Shown here: positions 1-10,865 of the stretch, piece after piece
Numbering within the stretch: the first letter of the stretch is position 1
Layout: every line of letters begins with the position of its first letter
From: Macrothele yani
Lineage: Eukaryota; Arthropoda; Arachnida; Araneae; Macrothelidae
DNA: 64,000 nt
NCBI GenBank assembly: GCA_039090855.1
Contig: CM077011.1
Span: 34,057,501 to 34,121,500, forward strand
Reading direction: 5' to 3'
The notes under the pieces: model-generated
Databases searched by the model: none
The model's input: the letters and a program-made list of their open reading frames with translations, nothing else
Told to the model about the DNA's origin: nothing
Program-made: the position numbers and the translations under genes

Positions 1-1043
1 ACGGCTCTGAAATCCTGCGGTATTGAAGATGCATACATTAATATTATTAATAACATCTATGAAAATGCAAGTGCAAAGATTCGGCTGTTTGAAAATACAA
101 CACACATAAAAATTGGAAAGGGAGTGAGACAAGGTGACACCATATCTCCAAAGCTCTTTAATGCCACATTGGAGGGTGTTTTTCAGTCGCTGAGCTGGGA
201 AAACAAAGGGATAAAGATTAATGGAGATTATCTAACCCACCTTCGTTTTGCTGATGACGTAGTCATTTTTGCAACTACCCCATCAGAGCTGCAGAGTATG
301 ATCCAGGAACTTGCTGACAAGAGTAAAGAAGTGGGATTAAAAATGAACTTTCAGAAGACAAAAGTGATGTTCAATGCTTTTACAAGAAATGAAGATTTAT
401 CGATTGATGGAGAAAAACTGGAGATAACAGATACGTATGTTTATCTTGGACAGCAGATATCAAGTGAGGGTCACATTGATGAAGAAATTAATCGGCGTAC
501 AAAACTTGCCTGGAGAGCTTTTGGAAGAAACAGCATAATTTTCAAGAGCAATATGCCATTATGTCTTAAAAGAAAAGTGTTTGATCAATGCATCCTTCCA
601 GTGCTTACGTATGGTGCAGAGACGTGGACCTTAACTAAAAGAGACATACAAAGGCTGCAGACAACTCAAAGAAGCATGGAGAGGTGCATACTTGGTGTAA
701 CCAGGAGAGATAAGAAGAGGAACTCGTGGATCCGAAAAATGACGAGAATGGAAGACATCATGATCAGAGTTAAATCCCTGAAATGGCAATGGGCTGGACA
801 TACTGCCAGAAGGACAGACCATAGATGGACAGCCGAAATTTTAGATTGGATTCCAAGGGACAGGAAAAGACCCAGAAAAAGACCACATGGGAGATGGGTG
901 GATGAAATTCGTAAATATGCGGGAGTGACATGGAGGAGACTGGCACAAGACAGACCGTTGTGGAGGAAACTTGGGGAGACCTTCGTCCAGCAGTGGATTG
1001 ATAATGGTTGACAATGATGATGATGATGATCCCCCAAAATAAG
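1..1043 (+). mobile_element. RTE-type non-LTR retrotransposon, 3' part
   Basis: Reading is open from base 1 to the stop at 1009-1011 in one frame. It covers RT motif B (GVRQGDTISPKLF), motif C (LRFADDVVIFA) and the thumb/C-terminal region ending QQWIDNG. It ends in a short (TGA)n tail at 1014-1031 followed by an A-run near 1044, typical of RTE elements. It is nearly identical to the full-length copy at 10866-14030, so the insertion is young. It is antisense to the host gene and sits in the intron after exon 1103-1296. The 5' part lies outside the window. Confidence 0.93.
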
Positions 1044-1102
1044 AAAAAAAAAAAAAAAACACTAACACAAACTAGTGTTTATTAACACCAAGCTTTACTT
1101 AC

Positions 1103-1296
1103 TTGATGGCATCGTTAATTTTTGCACCATAACACCTTGTTTGAACAGAGTGTTCATAAGGGAAGGTGATGCAGTAATTGGCGTAGCAGTTGTTCCGGTT
1201 CTAATTGTGGCTGTCACTCCAGATGGCTGCATGGGTATAGGAGTTGACTGAGAAGGTAATACACGTATTGTGGTGCCTCCAACCCACTGGCATTGC
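1103..1296 (-). CDS. RAD54L2: RAD54L2/ARIP4 internal exon 7 of 7 visible: start of C-terminal region
   Basis: Encodes (K)QCQWVGGTTIRVLPSQSTP, then IPMQPSGVTATIRTGTTATP and a segment ending QGVMVQKLTMPSS. The QSTPIPM and GV-VQK blocks match the region that follows the helicase core in ARIP4 as I remember it. Acceptor TTTACAG|GC at 1296. The 3' border is best placed at TCAA|GTAAGT (1102/1103), phase 1 out, 194 nt. Reading on would meet a stop five bases into the intron, so a short isoform cannot be excluded. The rest of the C-terminus should lie before position 1, beyond the RTE insertion at 1-1035. Confidence 0.87.
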
Positions 1297-1469
1297 CTGT
1301 AAACAAAGGGAAATAATAAAAAAAATTTTAACCCTAGCAAAAAAAAAAAAAAAAAACTGGCACTTTTGAAACATCAAGAAGATAGGCATCATGAAAATCA
1401 ATAAGCAAAATTTAATACTCAAGACTAGCTTTCATTTTTAACATGATGAGAAGACAAATAATAACTTAC

Positions 1470-1657
1470 TTGTTATTGATGACAAACTGGCCACCAGCAC
1501 CAGCTGTACCAGCAGGAAGGTAGGTATATGTTGTTCGAATGTTGATCATGTTAGCTCTTTTGGCCATCTCGTAACTTTGTTTTGCTAGCCTCTTCTCTTG
1601 TTTCGTTAATTTTAAGTCTTTCCGATCCAGCAGCAGTGACTCATGTTCAAAAGGTTC
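1470..1657 (-). CDS. RAD54L2: RAD54L2/ARIP4 internal exon 6 of 7: conserved EPFEHESLL region
   Basis: Encodes EPFEHESLLLDRKDLKLTKQ and continues EKRLAKQSYEMAKRANMINI to GGQFVINN. The EPFEHESLLLDRKD-KLTK-EK-AK-SYE block is a signature of ARIP4 just after the helicase core. Acceptor GATGCAG|GAA at 1657 (phase 0) and donor AACAA|GTAAGT at 1470 (phase 2), 188 nt. The tail after SYEMAKRA diverges towards a Gly/Ala/Thr-rich sequence. The intron to the next exon is only 172 bp (1297-1469), in contrast with the 7-13 kb introns upstream. Confidence 0.95.
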
Positions 1658-2540
1658 CTGCATCACCAAAAGATAAAAAGCATTAGTTTTTTTTTTCAAA
1701 ATCCCATGAGTTTATATATTCATTTATAACAGTTTTGAAAAAATAATAATAAAAAAACACATTTTAGAAGTCAACAAACTGCTTGAAAACTGTAGTAATC
1801 ACTGTTTGATTGGACAATTATTTTTTTTAAATGTTTTAAAAAGTGTTAGTCTGTAAAGGAGAGATCCTGTGACAACTTTGAACTTCATCAAGTCTAGTTT
1901 CATGAGATCTTTCTGCCAAGATAGTGTTGAAACTATAAATTGAATCTCATTACTGCTGACAAAGTTCAAAACTTTGCAAAAATGTAAACACAAAGTAAAG
2001 AAAATGCCTCATTTTTGGATAAAGTAAACATCTATAAACTACCAACTGAACAATCTCTGCACCATAGTCTAAAAGTGTGCACTATGAAAAGGAACATCAG
2101 AATCAGACTGAAGGAATACCTGAAGAACTGGAATCTCAGACGTGAGAAAAGATCTCGCATACAATACTGCATGGAGAACATGGCAAAACCAAAGTGGGAA
2201 AATACTGATCATACAAATAAGCACAATAAACAAATCTTAACAGCAGATGCTACAGTCACCAGTGAAGCAAAGGACAATAACTGCAACAATAACTCAATAT
2301 ATAAACTACCATCTTCCTAGAAATACATGATACATAATGGGGAAAATATAAAAGCAACAAAAATAAAAAAATAAAATCTAAAAGAAAAAGAACATTCATG
2401 TTAATCAATACTTACTGATAGATGGTGCTGGTGACTGCAATGCAGAGGATGACATCAACCAATAGACTACTACAATGCAATGGATACGAAGCAAATCACA
2501 GAACTGTAAACAACCACAGCAGTTGTGCCTTTAATGAACA
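1658..2540. other. Intronic sequence without a recognisable gene
   Basis: AT-rich start of the 12.5 kb intron. A 101-codon open frame at 2015-2320 (plus) has no recognisable domain and low-complexity composition, so I do not call it a gene. Nothing else is supported before the hammerhead-like motif at 2541. Confidence 0.6.
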
Positions 2541-2569
2541 CTGAAGATGACCAAAATTATTGGTTGAAA
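2541..2569 (+). ncRNA. Hammerhead-ribozyme-like core, probable Penelope-like element remnant
   Basis: CTGAAGA (2541-2547) fits the CUGANGA core. A hairpin follows with arms GACC (2549-2552) and GGTT (2562-2565), then GAAA at 2566-2569. The order core, stem II, GAAA is that of a hammerhead. I could not identify a convincing stem I/III closure, so activity is not claimed. PLE long repeats are known to carry such motifs. Confidence 0.45.
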
Positions 2570-2604
2570 TGCATCTGTTTTTAAAACTAATTGGAGACTA
2601 ATAT

Positions 2605-3139
2605 ATATATATAGTTAAGGTCCAAGTCTCTGCACCATACGTAAGCACTGGAAGGATGCATTGATCAAACACTTTTCTTTTAAGACATAATGGCATATTG
2701 CTCTTGAAAATTATGCTGTTTCTTCCAAAAGCTCTCCAGGCAAGTTTTGTACGCCGATTAAAGGCTGCAGACAACTCAAAGAAGCATGGAGAGGTGCATA
2801 CTTGGTGTAACCAGGAGAGATAAGAAGAGGAACTCGTGGATCCGAAAAATGACAAGAGTGGAAGACATCATGATCAGAGTTAAATCCCTGAAATGGCAAT
2901 GGGCTGGACATACTGCCAGAAGGACAGATCATCGATGGACAGCCGAAATTTTAGATTGGATTCCAAGGGACAGGAAAAGACCCAGAAGAAGACCACATGG
3001 GAGATGGGTGGATGAAATTCGAAAGTATGCAGGGGTGACATGGAGGAGACTGGCACAAGACAGACCGTTGTGGAGGAAACTTGGGGAGACCTTCGTCCAG
3101 CAGTGGATTGATAATGGTTGACAATGATGATGATGATGA
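2605..3139. mobile_element. RTE fragment with 5' inversion (twin-priming structure)
   Basis: 2611-2760 is RTE sequence in minus orientation (NRRTKLAWRAFGRNSIIFKS to LTYGAETWTLT). 2761-3121 continues in plus orientation (RLQTTQRSMERCILG to QQWIDNG). The two parts are adjacent in the intact element apart from about 12 missing bases at the switch point. That is the signature of a 5' inversion during target-primed reverse transcription. The (GAT)n tail at 3122-3145 runs into an AT microsatellite. Confidence 0.88.
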
Positions 3140-3142
3140 TGA

Positions 3143-3143
<1 letters not shown>

Positions 3144-3184
<41 letters not shown>
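3144..3184. repeat. (AT)n microsatellite
   Basis: About 40 bp of pure alternating AT directly after the RTE tail. A shorter (AT)n lies at 2600-2612 on the other side, so the RTE may have inserted into an AT run. Confidence 0.95.
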
Positions 3185-3187
<3 letters not shown>

Positions 3188-3429
3188 CCAACTCTTGACT
3201 TTCACAGAATTATAGTCTGGGTTTTATACATAGTCATGTTTTTTTAACCTGCATTTAGCCTCACTTTTACCTAAGCTCCAGCTCTTATCTTTCTCACACC
3301 CTTAATCTTAATATCCTTTCCTTACCTCTAACATGGATGATAAATTGTAGAAGTGGACTAAGGTAAACATACCATCTTGTCATTCAATAAGAACAAGTCA
3401 GGAGGACACCAAGAAATAAAATGATATAT

Positions 3430-4560
3430 ACACTCAAAAGACAAAACTTTAGAGATACCTACCTAATAGCACTTTGGTCCTCTAGCAGAAATAACAGCCT
3501 GTACATGCTGAGGCATCAACTCCACCAGATGCCAGAGGATTTCCGGAGGTAATGCCAGCCATGCCTGGTGTAGCATTGTCACAACTCTGCCCGAGATGTT
3601 GGTCCTGGATCCATGGATTTGATGTTCTGCACTGTATTATTCCAGAGAGCTTCCACAGGGTTTAAATCCAAGGACCTTAGGGGCCACTGGATGGTTCCAA
3701 ACTCAGACGAGTGTTCTTTGAACATGCCTGGGTGGTTGTAGCCCATTGAGAAAGTGCATTGTCCTGCAGGAACAGACCAATAGCTGCAGGATGCATGAAA
3801 GTGTGTAAGTGACCAGCCAGCACATGCTGGTAGCATGCAGGGGGTTAACGACCTTTCCAGGCACCGACTAAGGGACCTAGCGAGTCCCATGAGTAAGCTC
3901 TCCAAACCATGACAGAGCTACTACTGCGTTGAATAGAGCTGACCCGGAACGATGGGGTAATGGCTTCATGCTGTCGACACCATTCCCACACCCTCCTGTT
4001 AGTTCAGTACAGCTGAAAAAAGGATTCATTGGACCACACGACGTGATGCCATTTTGCAGAGGCCCAGTTTTGATGTTCCTGGCATTAGGCAAGGTGTAAT
4101 TTCTGATGACAAGCAACCAACAGTGGCACATATATAAGGCGTCGGCTCCAGCAGCCCAGTGCAGGCAGTGCGCATCATACATCTTTTTTTTTTTTTTTTT
4201 TTTTATGGGGGCTTTAACAACCACTGTGAGCAACTCAGTGGGCTGCAAGCAGTCGCCCGTCCCTAATTTAGGGCCACAAGCTCCAGGGAAGGGAGAGAGC
4301 CAGTGCCATAAGACAAAAACAACATCCATGCTTCACTGAGATTCAAACCCAACTCGGACAAATGATCAGAAGCCATCGCTTAGACCACTGCAGCACTGGG
4401 GCAGCATTGTACATCTGTCAATGGTATACTCACAGTACACCCTTGATATGGTTGCTCTTGGGTTCTTACCACATGGGCGATAGAACAACCCATCTGTCTT
4501 GAGCCAACAATGAGTCCACAACCAAAGTAGCTCAGATCACCATGTTTACTTTCTTACTAG
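3430..4560 (-). mobile_element. Degenerate Tc1-like DNA transposon, interrupted by a SINE
   Basis: The minus strand encodes a decayed transposase C-terminus: FKEHSSEFGTIQWPLRSLDL followed by NPVEALWNN at about 3640-3740. This corresponds to the W-x-SPDLNPIE-LW block with the last catalytic acidic residue (E of NPVE). The reading frame is broken elsewhere. A SINE sits inside at 4185-4409. Ends are approximate because no clear terminal inverted repeats were found. Confidence 0.72.
4185..4409 (-). mobile_element. tRNA-derived SINE, copy 1
   Basis: Minus-strand SINE with its A-tail read as a T-run at 4185-4204. The tRNA-like head lies near 4340-4405 and is more diverged in its B-box region than in the other copies. 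The body (flank of CTAAATTAGGG and GGTGGTCGTTAAA type) is shared with copies at 9534, 32991 and 59089. A 7 bp target duplication TACATCT flanks it at 4178-4184 and 4410-4416. Confidence 0.85.
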
Positions 4561-4619
4561 ATGGACATTCAATATCATGTGTCCTAAAAAGATCGCCAAG
4601 TGCAAAGTTTTAACTAGCA

Positions 4620-6562
4620 ATGGGCAACTCTTCTCTGGGCATTTCAGGAAGGCACTTTAAATTCTTCATCCAGAGACTCTGGTTTGAAACACTTAACAAT
4701 CGCATTTTCTGATGAATTTTTCCATGCTTCATAAATCCACTGGACTGCATCTAAGACCGTCATCTGTTTGACAAACTTTGCTCCATGCCCACAATTTTCT
4801 GCAGGCTTCCACATCAGCTGTTTCCTGCACAACAACTTTACTGCCTGAATAATTCCTTTGTCTAATGGCTACACTTCACTCATTACATTACGAAGCAGAA
4901 ATTTTATTGGGAGCATAACTTCGTTGTTAGATAACTTCAAGTCAACATGCCTTATTGCATTGTTGATGTATAATAGAATTTTTCTGTTTGCATGCTTCAT
5001 ATTTTTTGTTGATTTCAGTCAACCAATCTGAAAACATTGCAGCAGTCATTCAGGCTTTCTTGTTATGCCGCCATATTACAGGAAGGGCAGTTACTTTCAC
5101 ATTGTTATTCTTAAATGCTCTACGATAGGCAGCATTTCCAATTACCAAAGGCTTCTACTTTTCCAATCGAGCACTACAGCACAACAAAACTGATCTATTC
5201 TGCAGACTTTTGCCCACCTCTACATGTTACACCTTTCCGCACCAATGGATGTATAGACAACGACCGGGGGCATTTAATCAGCATTAAAAATATTTTTTTT
5301 TCATCATACTCTGATGTTAGCACTAACTGATTCAGCACAAAGTAACTTAAAACTGAGATTGTTTCACTACCGGAAGGACTCCAGCCATCCGTTGCTTGCT
5401 GAAAACGTCCCAATTCTAACTATGAGGTGATTTCTTTAGCCTTTTCCTGAAGAACTGAGCCTCTTATGGGAATATTCTTGCTTTGACATTAAAAAAATTG
5501 AAGCACTTTCTTATTAAGGTCATCACATGGTGTTTTACAGATTCTTTTTCTTGTTCCAGAGTGGCTAAGTTTCCATGCATTTATGATATCAGATTTTTTG
5601 TTGGAAAGTAGATTTTGATATGCTGAACTCTTCTGCTAACTTTCTGCAACTGTCACCTTTGTCTAGGCAATCAAGATTATTTTTTCTTTTCAGTAGTCAA
5701 CTGAACTAATTTGCATTTGTTCATTGTTAAAAATTTAGATTTAATGTGCCTTTCACTTAAATCAGTCATTTTTCCAGAGTGCACTAACAAACTAAAATTA
5801 TATTTTTTGGGTAGGGAGCTTTCCAGTAAGGAAGAGGCAGCAGCAATCTGACAATTCAAAGAAGGGGGTGAGACAAATGGCCATTCTTCAGGTGTATTTT
5901 CACTCTTGTGTGTGCACAAGCTGGTAACAAAAACCGGACAAGTGAAGGACCTGAGGTGCAGGGAGTGGAGCTACCCAGCAACAGTCAGGACTGTAAGTGG
6001 GCGAAGTGGAAAGGTTCCCGAGTGTGTACTCTCTACAGCTGGGAGCACATTAAGAACTTCCTGGAAGTAACAACAACTAAAAGATTATCTCTGGGGTAGA
6101 AAATGAAGGTCAAATGGGGTAGGACATACACTTTGATTGTCAGCCAGCAAATGGGGGTTTTGTGCCTGAGGTGGCATGTAGCGTGGAATGAAGCTCTTTA
6201 ACACCTGTCTGAAATCCTCTTCACTCTATGCTACATGCCGCCTCAGGCACAAAACTCCCCTACTTGCTGGCATGACACTCAAATGGGTAAATCAAACGTG
6301 TGTGTCTGTAGCCGCCTTAATGGCCTTCCAATTGCCTCTGTACACACTTAACTGTCTGTGCGCACAATAACTGAGCAGGCAACTTTTTTCATACTTAATA
6401 CACAAAAGCTTATTTCAAGGAACTTGTCCAACTTCCAAGATACAGAGGTGTCCAAGTTAGAGAGTATTACATACATGTTAAAACATAGTAGTTTGTTTGG
6501 TTCCACCAAACTGTATCCAACTCAGGAAAGTGTTCAACTTAACAGGTTTTACTGTACTGGGT
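4620..6562 (-). mobile_element. Degenerate pogo/Tigger-type transposon
   Basis: The minus strand encodes pieces of a CENP-B/Tigger-like DDE transposase: VLDAVQWIYEAWKNSSENAI followed by KCFKP at about 4680-4790, and further fragments to about 5900. The right end (6510-6562) reads on the minus strand as CAGTAAAACCTGTTAAGTTG, a typical pogo/Tigger terminus next to TA, with the internal GGACACCTCTGTATC motif. The other terminus was not found. Stops and frame shifts make it a pseudogene-grade copy. Confidence 0.7.
6143..6271. repeat. Short imperfect inverted repeat (hairpin)
   Basis: Arms 6143-6193 and 6219-6271 are reverse complements with a few mismatches (core GTGCCTGAGG / CCTCAGGCAC). The loop is about 25 bp. 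It lies inside the Tigger-like remnant and may be a separate small insertion. Confidence 0.85.
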
Positions 6563-6599
6563 TTTGGTCATGTGACTCTGCTCAGCTGTAGATATTGCA

Positions 6600-7250
6600 C
6601 AGAATTATTTTTTTCTTTTTCTTTTTTTTTTTGCCACATGTAATGATTTGACTGGAAAATCGATCTTCTACAGTTGAATTCATTTGGTTTACTAAATCAT
6701 ATAGTAAACCTCATTCATTACTACTAGTTTAATAATAAAACTATACTATTTTAAATTTCTGTTCAACATGTATATGCTGCGCTCAGAGCATGCGATGAGC
6801 CTTGACAGTAATTGTGACCAAAGACATGTAAAAAAAATAATAATAAGTACAGACAAATTCATGAATGATAACCTGTTCAATTGCTTGCTGCCATTTCTTG
6901 TTCATTAGGGTCAACATTACTCCTATGTACACATATTGTCTTTACGTATAAGAGCACTGTTTACATATTTTTACTGGAGCATTTTCTTTTAAGCATTTGA
7001 GTATTCCTAATCATCTTTGTCTTGTTCTTATAATTTAATTATTTCCAATATATCATACAATACTCACTAACTGCAAGGAGATTATTCAAAGTACTTCCAT
7101 CTGATTGCCTGAAAATTCACCAAATTGCACTAACTCAAAAATGCTACATTAAAAATGACATAAAACAGCATGGAAATTAAAAAACAAAACAAGAAACAAC
7201 CTCATATAAATCGATGAAGGAAGAAATATTCTTTCCAATACATGGAAATT
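6600..7250. other. AT-rich intronic sequence, no feature seen
   Basis: Contains a T-rich tract (6606-6632) and no open frame or repeat that I can assign. Confidence 0.6.
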
Positions 7251-7526
7251 CAATAGAATATTCATAGCATTCAGATTATAAACTCTGAATTTTCTTATAG
7301 TTCTCACTGGTCATTCATGTAACATCTCTCAGAAAACTTCAAAATTTCATTACCCCGGAGCGTGCGATGAAATTTTTCTTCCCAAAAACTGAGTGGAAAA
7401 TTTTCAAAAATTTCCCACTCCAGGGAAATGAAATTTTCAAGTTTTTTGAGAGAAGAACATGAATGACCAATAAGAACTATAAGAAAATTCTGAGTTTATA
7501 ATCTGAATGCTACGAATATCCTATTG
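7251..7526. repeat. Inverted repeat with ~104 bp arms
   Basis: Arm 7251-7355 (CAATAGAATATTCATAGCAT onward) is the reverse complement of 7424-7526 with roughly 10% mismatch. The loop carries a GATGAAATTTTC motif that recurs in the inverted repeat at 41107-41305, so the two may be related hairpin elements. Confidence 0.85.
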
Positions 7527-8892
7527 AACATATTTTAATTCTATAAATATTGAAAACTGGACAGATTTAAAATTTCATGATATATGTCACGAGAAAACAA
7601 AGACCCAGTGTAGATTAAAATAAACATTCAAATTCTTAAGAACATTTAAAAGATGAGTAACTAAAAGTGAAAATAGGTAAAAAACATAAGAACCCCAAAA
7701 CATTGAAATATTTTGAAGGATCCACCATATCTTCCTACACGCTATAGCATAATGCCCTTTGGATGCAGTTCTTATGTTATTTTTAATACACCACAATATT
7801 AATACTCAAGAAACGCATATAAGCGTATTAAATCCGTTCATTTTTTATGGTGTAATAATCACAGAGATTCGCCAAGCTTTCACACTCCACTGGGAAGCTT
7901 TTTCAAGGCAATGGTAGAACGCAGACGTGCCAACCTTCAAAATCTAAAAAGCAGGATATTTTTTACAGCTCATAAAATCACATGAGTGCTATTTTTTTTT
8001 TATAGACATTTTTCAGATGCAGGAGCAATTTTCCAGAAGTAGTGTTATTGGTACATAGCATTTTTAATATTTAAAAAGTTATTCTAAATGCAGACTGTAT
8101 GCTTGTATGCAAAATAAAAAGCATAGTGAAAATAGTTGTCAACCAGATACAATTAATAGCATTTTTTTTTTTTTTTTTTTTTTTTTTTAGCCCTCGAATT
8201 TCCGTTTTTGGAAATTTTTCCTCTATTTTTAGACTGAAATACAAATATTTACGGAATAAAAAAATGATATATAACAACAATACTGGACAGAAGCAACATC
8301 ACAGGAAAAAGAAATTACAATTACGGAAAACATCTTTATTTCGTTTATTTCAGTCTTTGAAAGACGAAATACCATCCTGATGCATATTTTTTCGAATTGG
8401 TAAAATTCCTCGATGAGTAGTTTTACACACCGAGCACCATGCGTATTTTTTACGCCCCAAGAAAATTTCCTGACACGTACTTTTACACAGGGAGAAAAAT
8501 TCCAGATGCATATTTTTATGCGTTGATAAAATTTTGATGCGTACTAGACGCGCAATTAGATTACGCATTTTAGAGAACTCTGGTCGGCACGTCACTTGAG
8601 CACTCCCATCGAGAGAGAGAGAGAGAGAGAGAGAGATACTGCATGACACGGAGCCATCGTTATACTTGATGGCTCTGCACGAAGCCGGCGAGTCAAAGAT
8701 GACATCATCACGTAACACGGCGCTCGTAAGGTACGGTAGAAAATCTAAATGGATGGTTGCAGAGGATTGAAATATTTCGATTGAGCAATCAAAATATTAA
8801 AAAATCCGTAAAAAACATACTTCTATCCATAAATCAGTAAAATTAAGCAGAAATCCGCAAATTTTACGGATAATCCGTAAAAGTTAGCAAGT

Positions 8893-8965
8893 ATGCAACA
8901 TCCATGCCCCACTGCGATTCGAACCCGGATCTATCTCGGACAATTTGTCGAAAGCCGGCGCTCAG
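8893..8965 (-). mobile_element. Truncated SINE head
   Basis: Holds the tRNA-like part only (ATTCGAACCCGGATC, a B box on the minus strand) with diverged flanks. It is related to the full SINE copies nearby but lacks the body and tail. Confidence 0.6.
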
Positions 8966-9533
8966 TTTCCCAACTTTATTATGCAGCAAAGACAATAACA
9001 GCTAATATGTAAAGAAGAAACAAATTGCCAAAGATATGACATAAAATAAAACATTAAAAACCGCGAAAGTGGCGTAATACAAATGCAAAAATCTCCAGCA
9101 AAAAGGAAGCGAAAGAAATCAGAAAAAAACAAAAAACAAAACAAATTCACAAACTAAGTGTACACAAAATGCTACAATAGAAGATAAAACAAAGCTGACA
9201 ATAACAGATTTGCAATTAGAGATGAACAAAGGAGAACATTAATCTTCTACAAAATGCGGCGAAGAAGGGAAAAGAGACAAACAGGGTGCAAAACAAGAAA
9301 TAAAAATCTCCACAGTAAAGCAAAACCGAAAAGCACTCCGCAAAACTCTGAAGAAAACATAAACGAAGCTCACAGCTAAGAGCGGGAAGACGTGAAACGA
9401 TAACGATAAGTAGGTCACAGGTGGCGCGAGTGTGTTTGTGACCAACATAAAATAGACCACTGCCCCACCAGGGGTGGCTTTTTTTTTTTTTTTTGCAGAT
9501 ATGAGGAGAGGAAAAGTACGATACTGATGACTG

Positions 9534-9758
9534 TTTTTTTTTTTTTTTTTGATTGGAGGTTTAACGACCACCGTGAACAACTCAATGGGCTATAAGCAGT
9601 CGCCCGTCCCTAATTTAGGGTCACTGGTTCCAGGGAAGGGAGAGAGCCAGTGCCGTAAGACAAACACAACGTCCATGCCTGACCGGGATTCGAACCCGGA
9701 CCCCTTTCGGACGAATGATCAGAGGCCATCACTTAGACCACTGAGCCACCGGGGCGGC
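9534..9758 (-). mobile_element. tRNA-derived SINE, copy 2
   Basis: T-run 9534-9550 (A-tail on the minus strand), conserved body, B box GGTTCGAATCCCGG (9682-9700 on the minus strand) and A-box-like TGGCTCAGTGGTCTAAG at the head. Flanked by an imperfect duplication CTGATGA(C/T)TGT at about 9523-9533 and 9759-9769. Confidence 0.88.
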
Positions 9759-10009
9759 GCTGATGATTGTAAATGCCGTCTTGCATCGACGCAGAAAGAA
9801 AGATTTCCCAAGCAGTTCGAAATCTTTTTCTTCTGCGTTGACCATTTCAACCATCGTAACGGCTAATTATCAGCGAAAATCAGGAGAATTTGACATTTAT
9901 CCGAAGGACAGGAGGAATGGCTGAAAATCCGGAGAGTTGGCACATCTGTAGATGTAAAAATGCTTGACACTATAAATGGATTTAATACGCTATATGCGTT
10001 TCTCGAGTA

Positions 10010-10865
10010 TGCAGTTACGTTCTCCAGACATGCTTATCAGAAAGAGAAAATACACATCTCTAGTTAGTATTTTTTTTTTTTTTTTAACCCGATTCACAGG
10101 GTACCTACTTGTTAAACGTCCATCACCTTGCTGATTGTGCCCACAAGTACAGCAAAGCAACCACAATGTTCATAATTAGGTTTCCTGCAATTACTCACAC
10201 CATTTTCCCCCGACTGGCTTCTGCTGAGGTTCCCAGATGCTATGATCATGGAAAGGTTGTCCACTATGGTTTGTCTTTGAGAGTTGTAACAACTGAAACT
10301 TACCAGTGTTATAGTATAAATTCATTAAGTGCTACAGCCAAGTTTCTTTTATGTTACAAATTGCTTCCTTGTTTTGTGACCCAATTTTGACTTATGGTGC
10401 AAAAATACATGAAAAACTCTTTTATCAAAGCTAAATTCAGAACTACAAAAAAAAAAAAAAAAAATCACTCATTTTAGGTCTTCAAGGAGGTAAATAAATA
10501 AATAAAAGACAGGAAAAAAAAAAAAAAAAGAGGTCTATATACACGGCCATGCAAAAAATAATGTTAAAGTTACACATGCAAAAAATTTACATGAGCTTCA
10601 AAAATAACCAAATTTTAACACTTGTAAAATAAAAATATTGGTTAAAAACTCTCATTTTAGCAGCTAAAATGAACTTAAAACCTTTATTTGATTTTAAAAA
10701 AGTAAATAAAATAGAAGGTAACTATTTAGAAATTTAGCTTCCAATTTTCAGCAGTTGTTACTCAAACTAACAGTAATAGTAAGTCTGAAGTTTATAAAAG
10801 AATGAAGCACAGTTGCTGACTGAAATTTTATTAGAACCTTAAGTCAGTGAATAACAAAATCAAAT
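10010..10865. other. Intronic sequence, no gene supported
   Basis: Contains T- and A-runs (10071-10085, 10447-10463, 10513-10529) and an unassigned 93-codon open frame at 10109-10390. The frame has no domain I recognise and may be decayed transposon sequence. Confidence 0.55.

Larger units (their letters stand above)
7925..9946. mobile_element. Putative DNA element with TGCCAAC terminal inverted repeats
   Basis: The left end GTGCCAACCTTCAAAATC and the right end (reverse complement GTGCCAACTCTCCGG) form short imperfect terminal repeats. The same left end recurs at 63953-64000, and a similar right end (GTTGGCAAGTATGCA) at about 16300-16318. Internal sequence 8210-8560 is shared with 15.4-16.3 kb and 37.2-37.97 kb. 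No transposase is visible, so the class is unknown. Confidence 0.5.
7803..10008. repeat. Nested repeat block bounded by PLE-type inverted ends
   Basis: The outer ends 7803-7838 and 9972-10008 are inverted copies of the PLE terminal motif (ACGCATATAGCGTAT-AAATCCG) also seen at 21715, 24360 and 25270. After the left end comes the PLE segment with CCAAGCTTTC-CACTCCACTGGGA (7874-7900). Inside is a second pair of ends, ACGTGCCAACCTTC (7925) and GAGTTGGCACATCT (9933). The content between includes a GA microsatellite (8609-8635), SINE pieces and AT-rich DNA, so at least three insertions are stacked here. Confidence 0.65.

Noticed and set aside
2015..2320. A 101-codon plus-strand frame as a small gene.
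   Set aside because: No recognisable domain, low-complexity Lys/Asn-rich composition and intronic position; not enough to call a gene.
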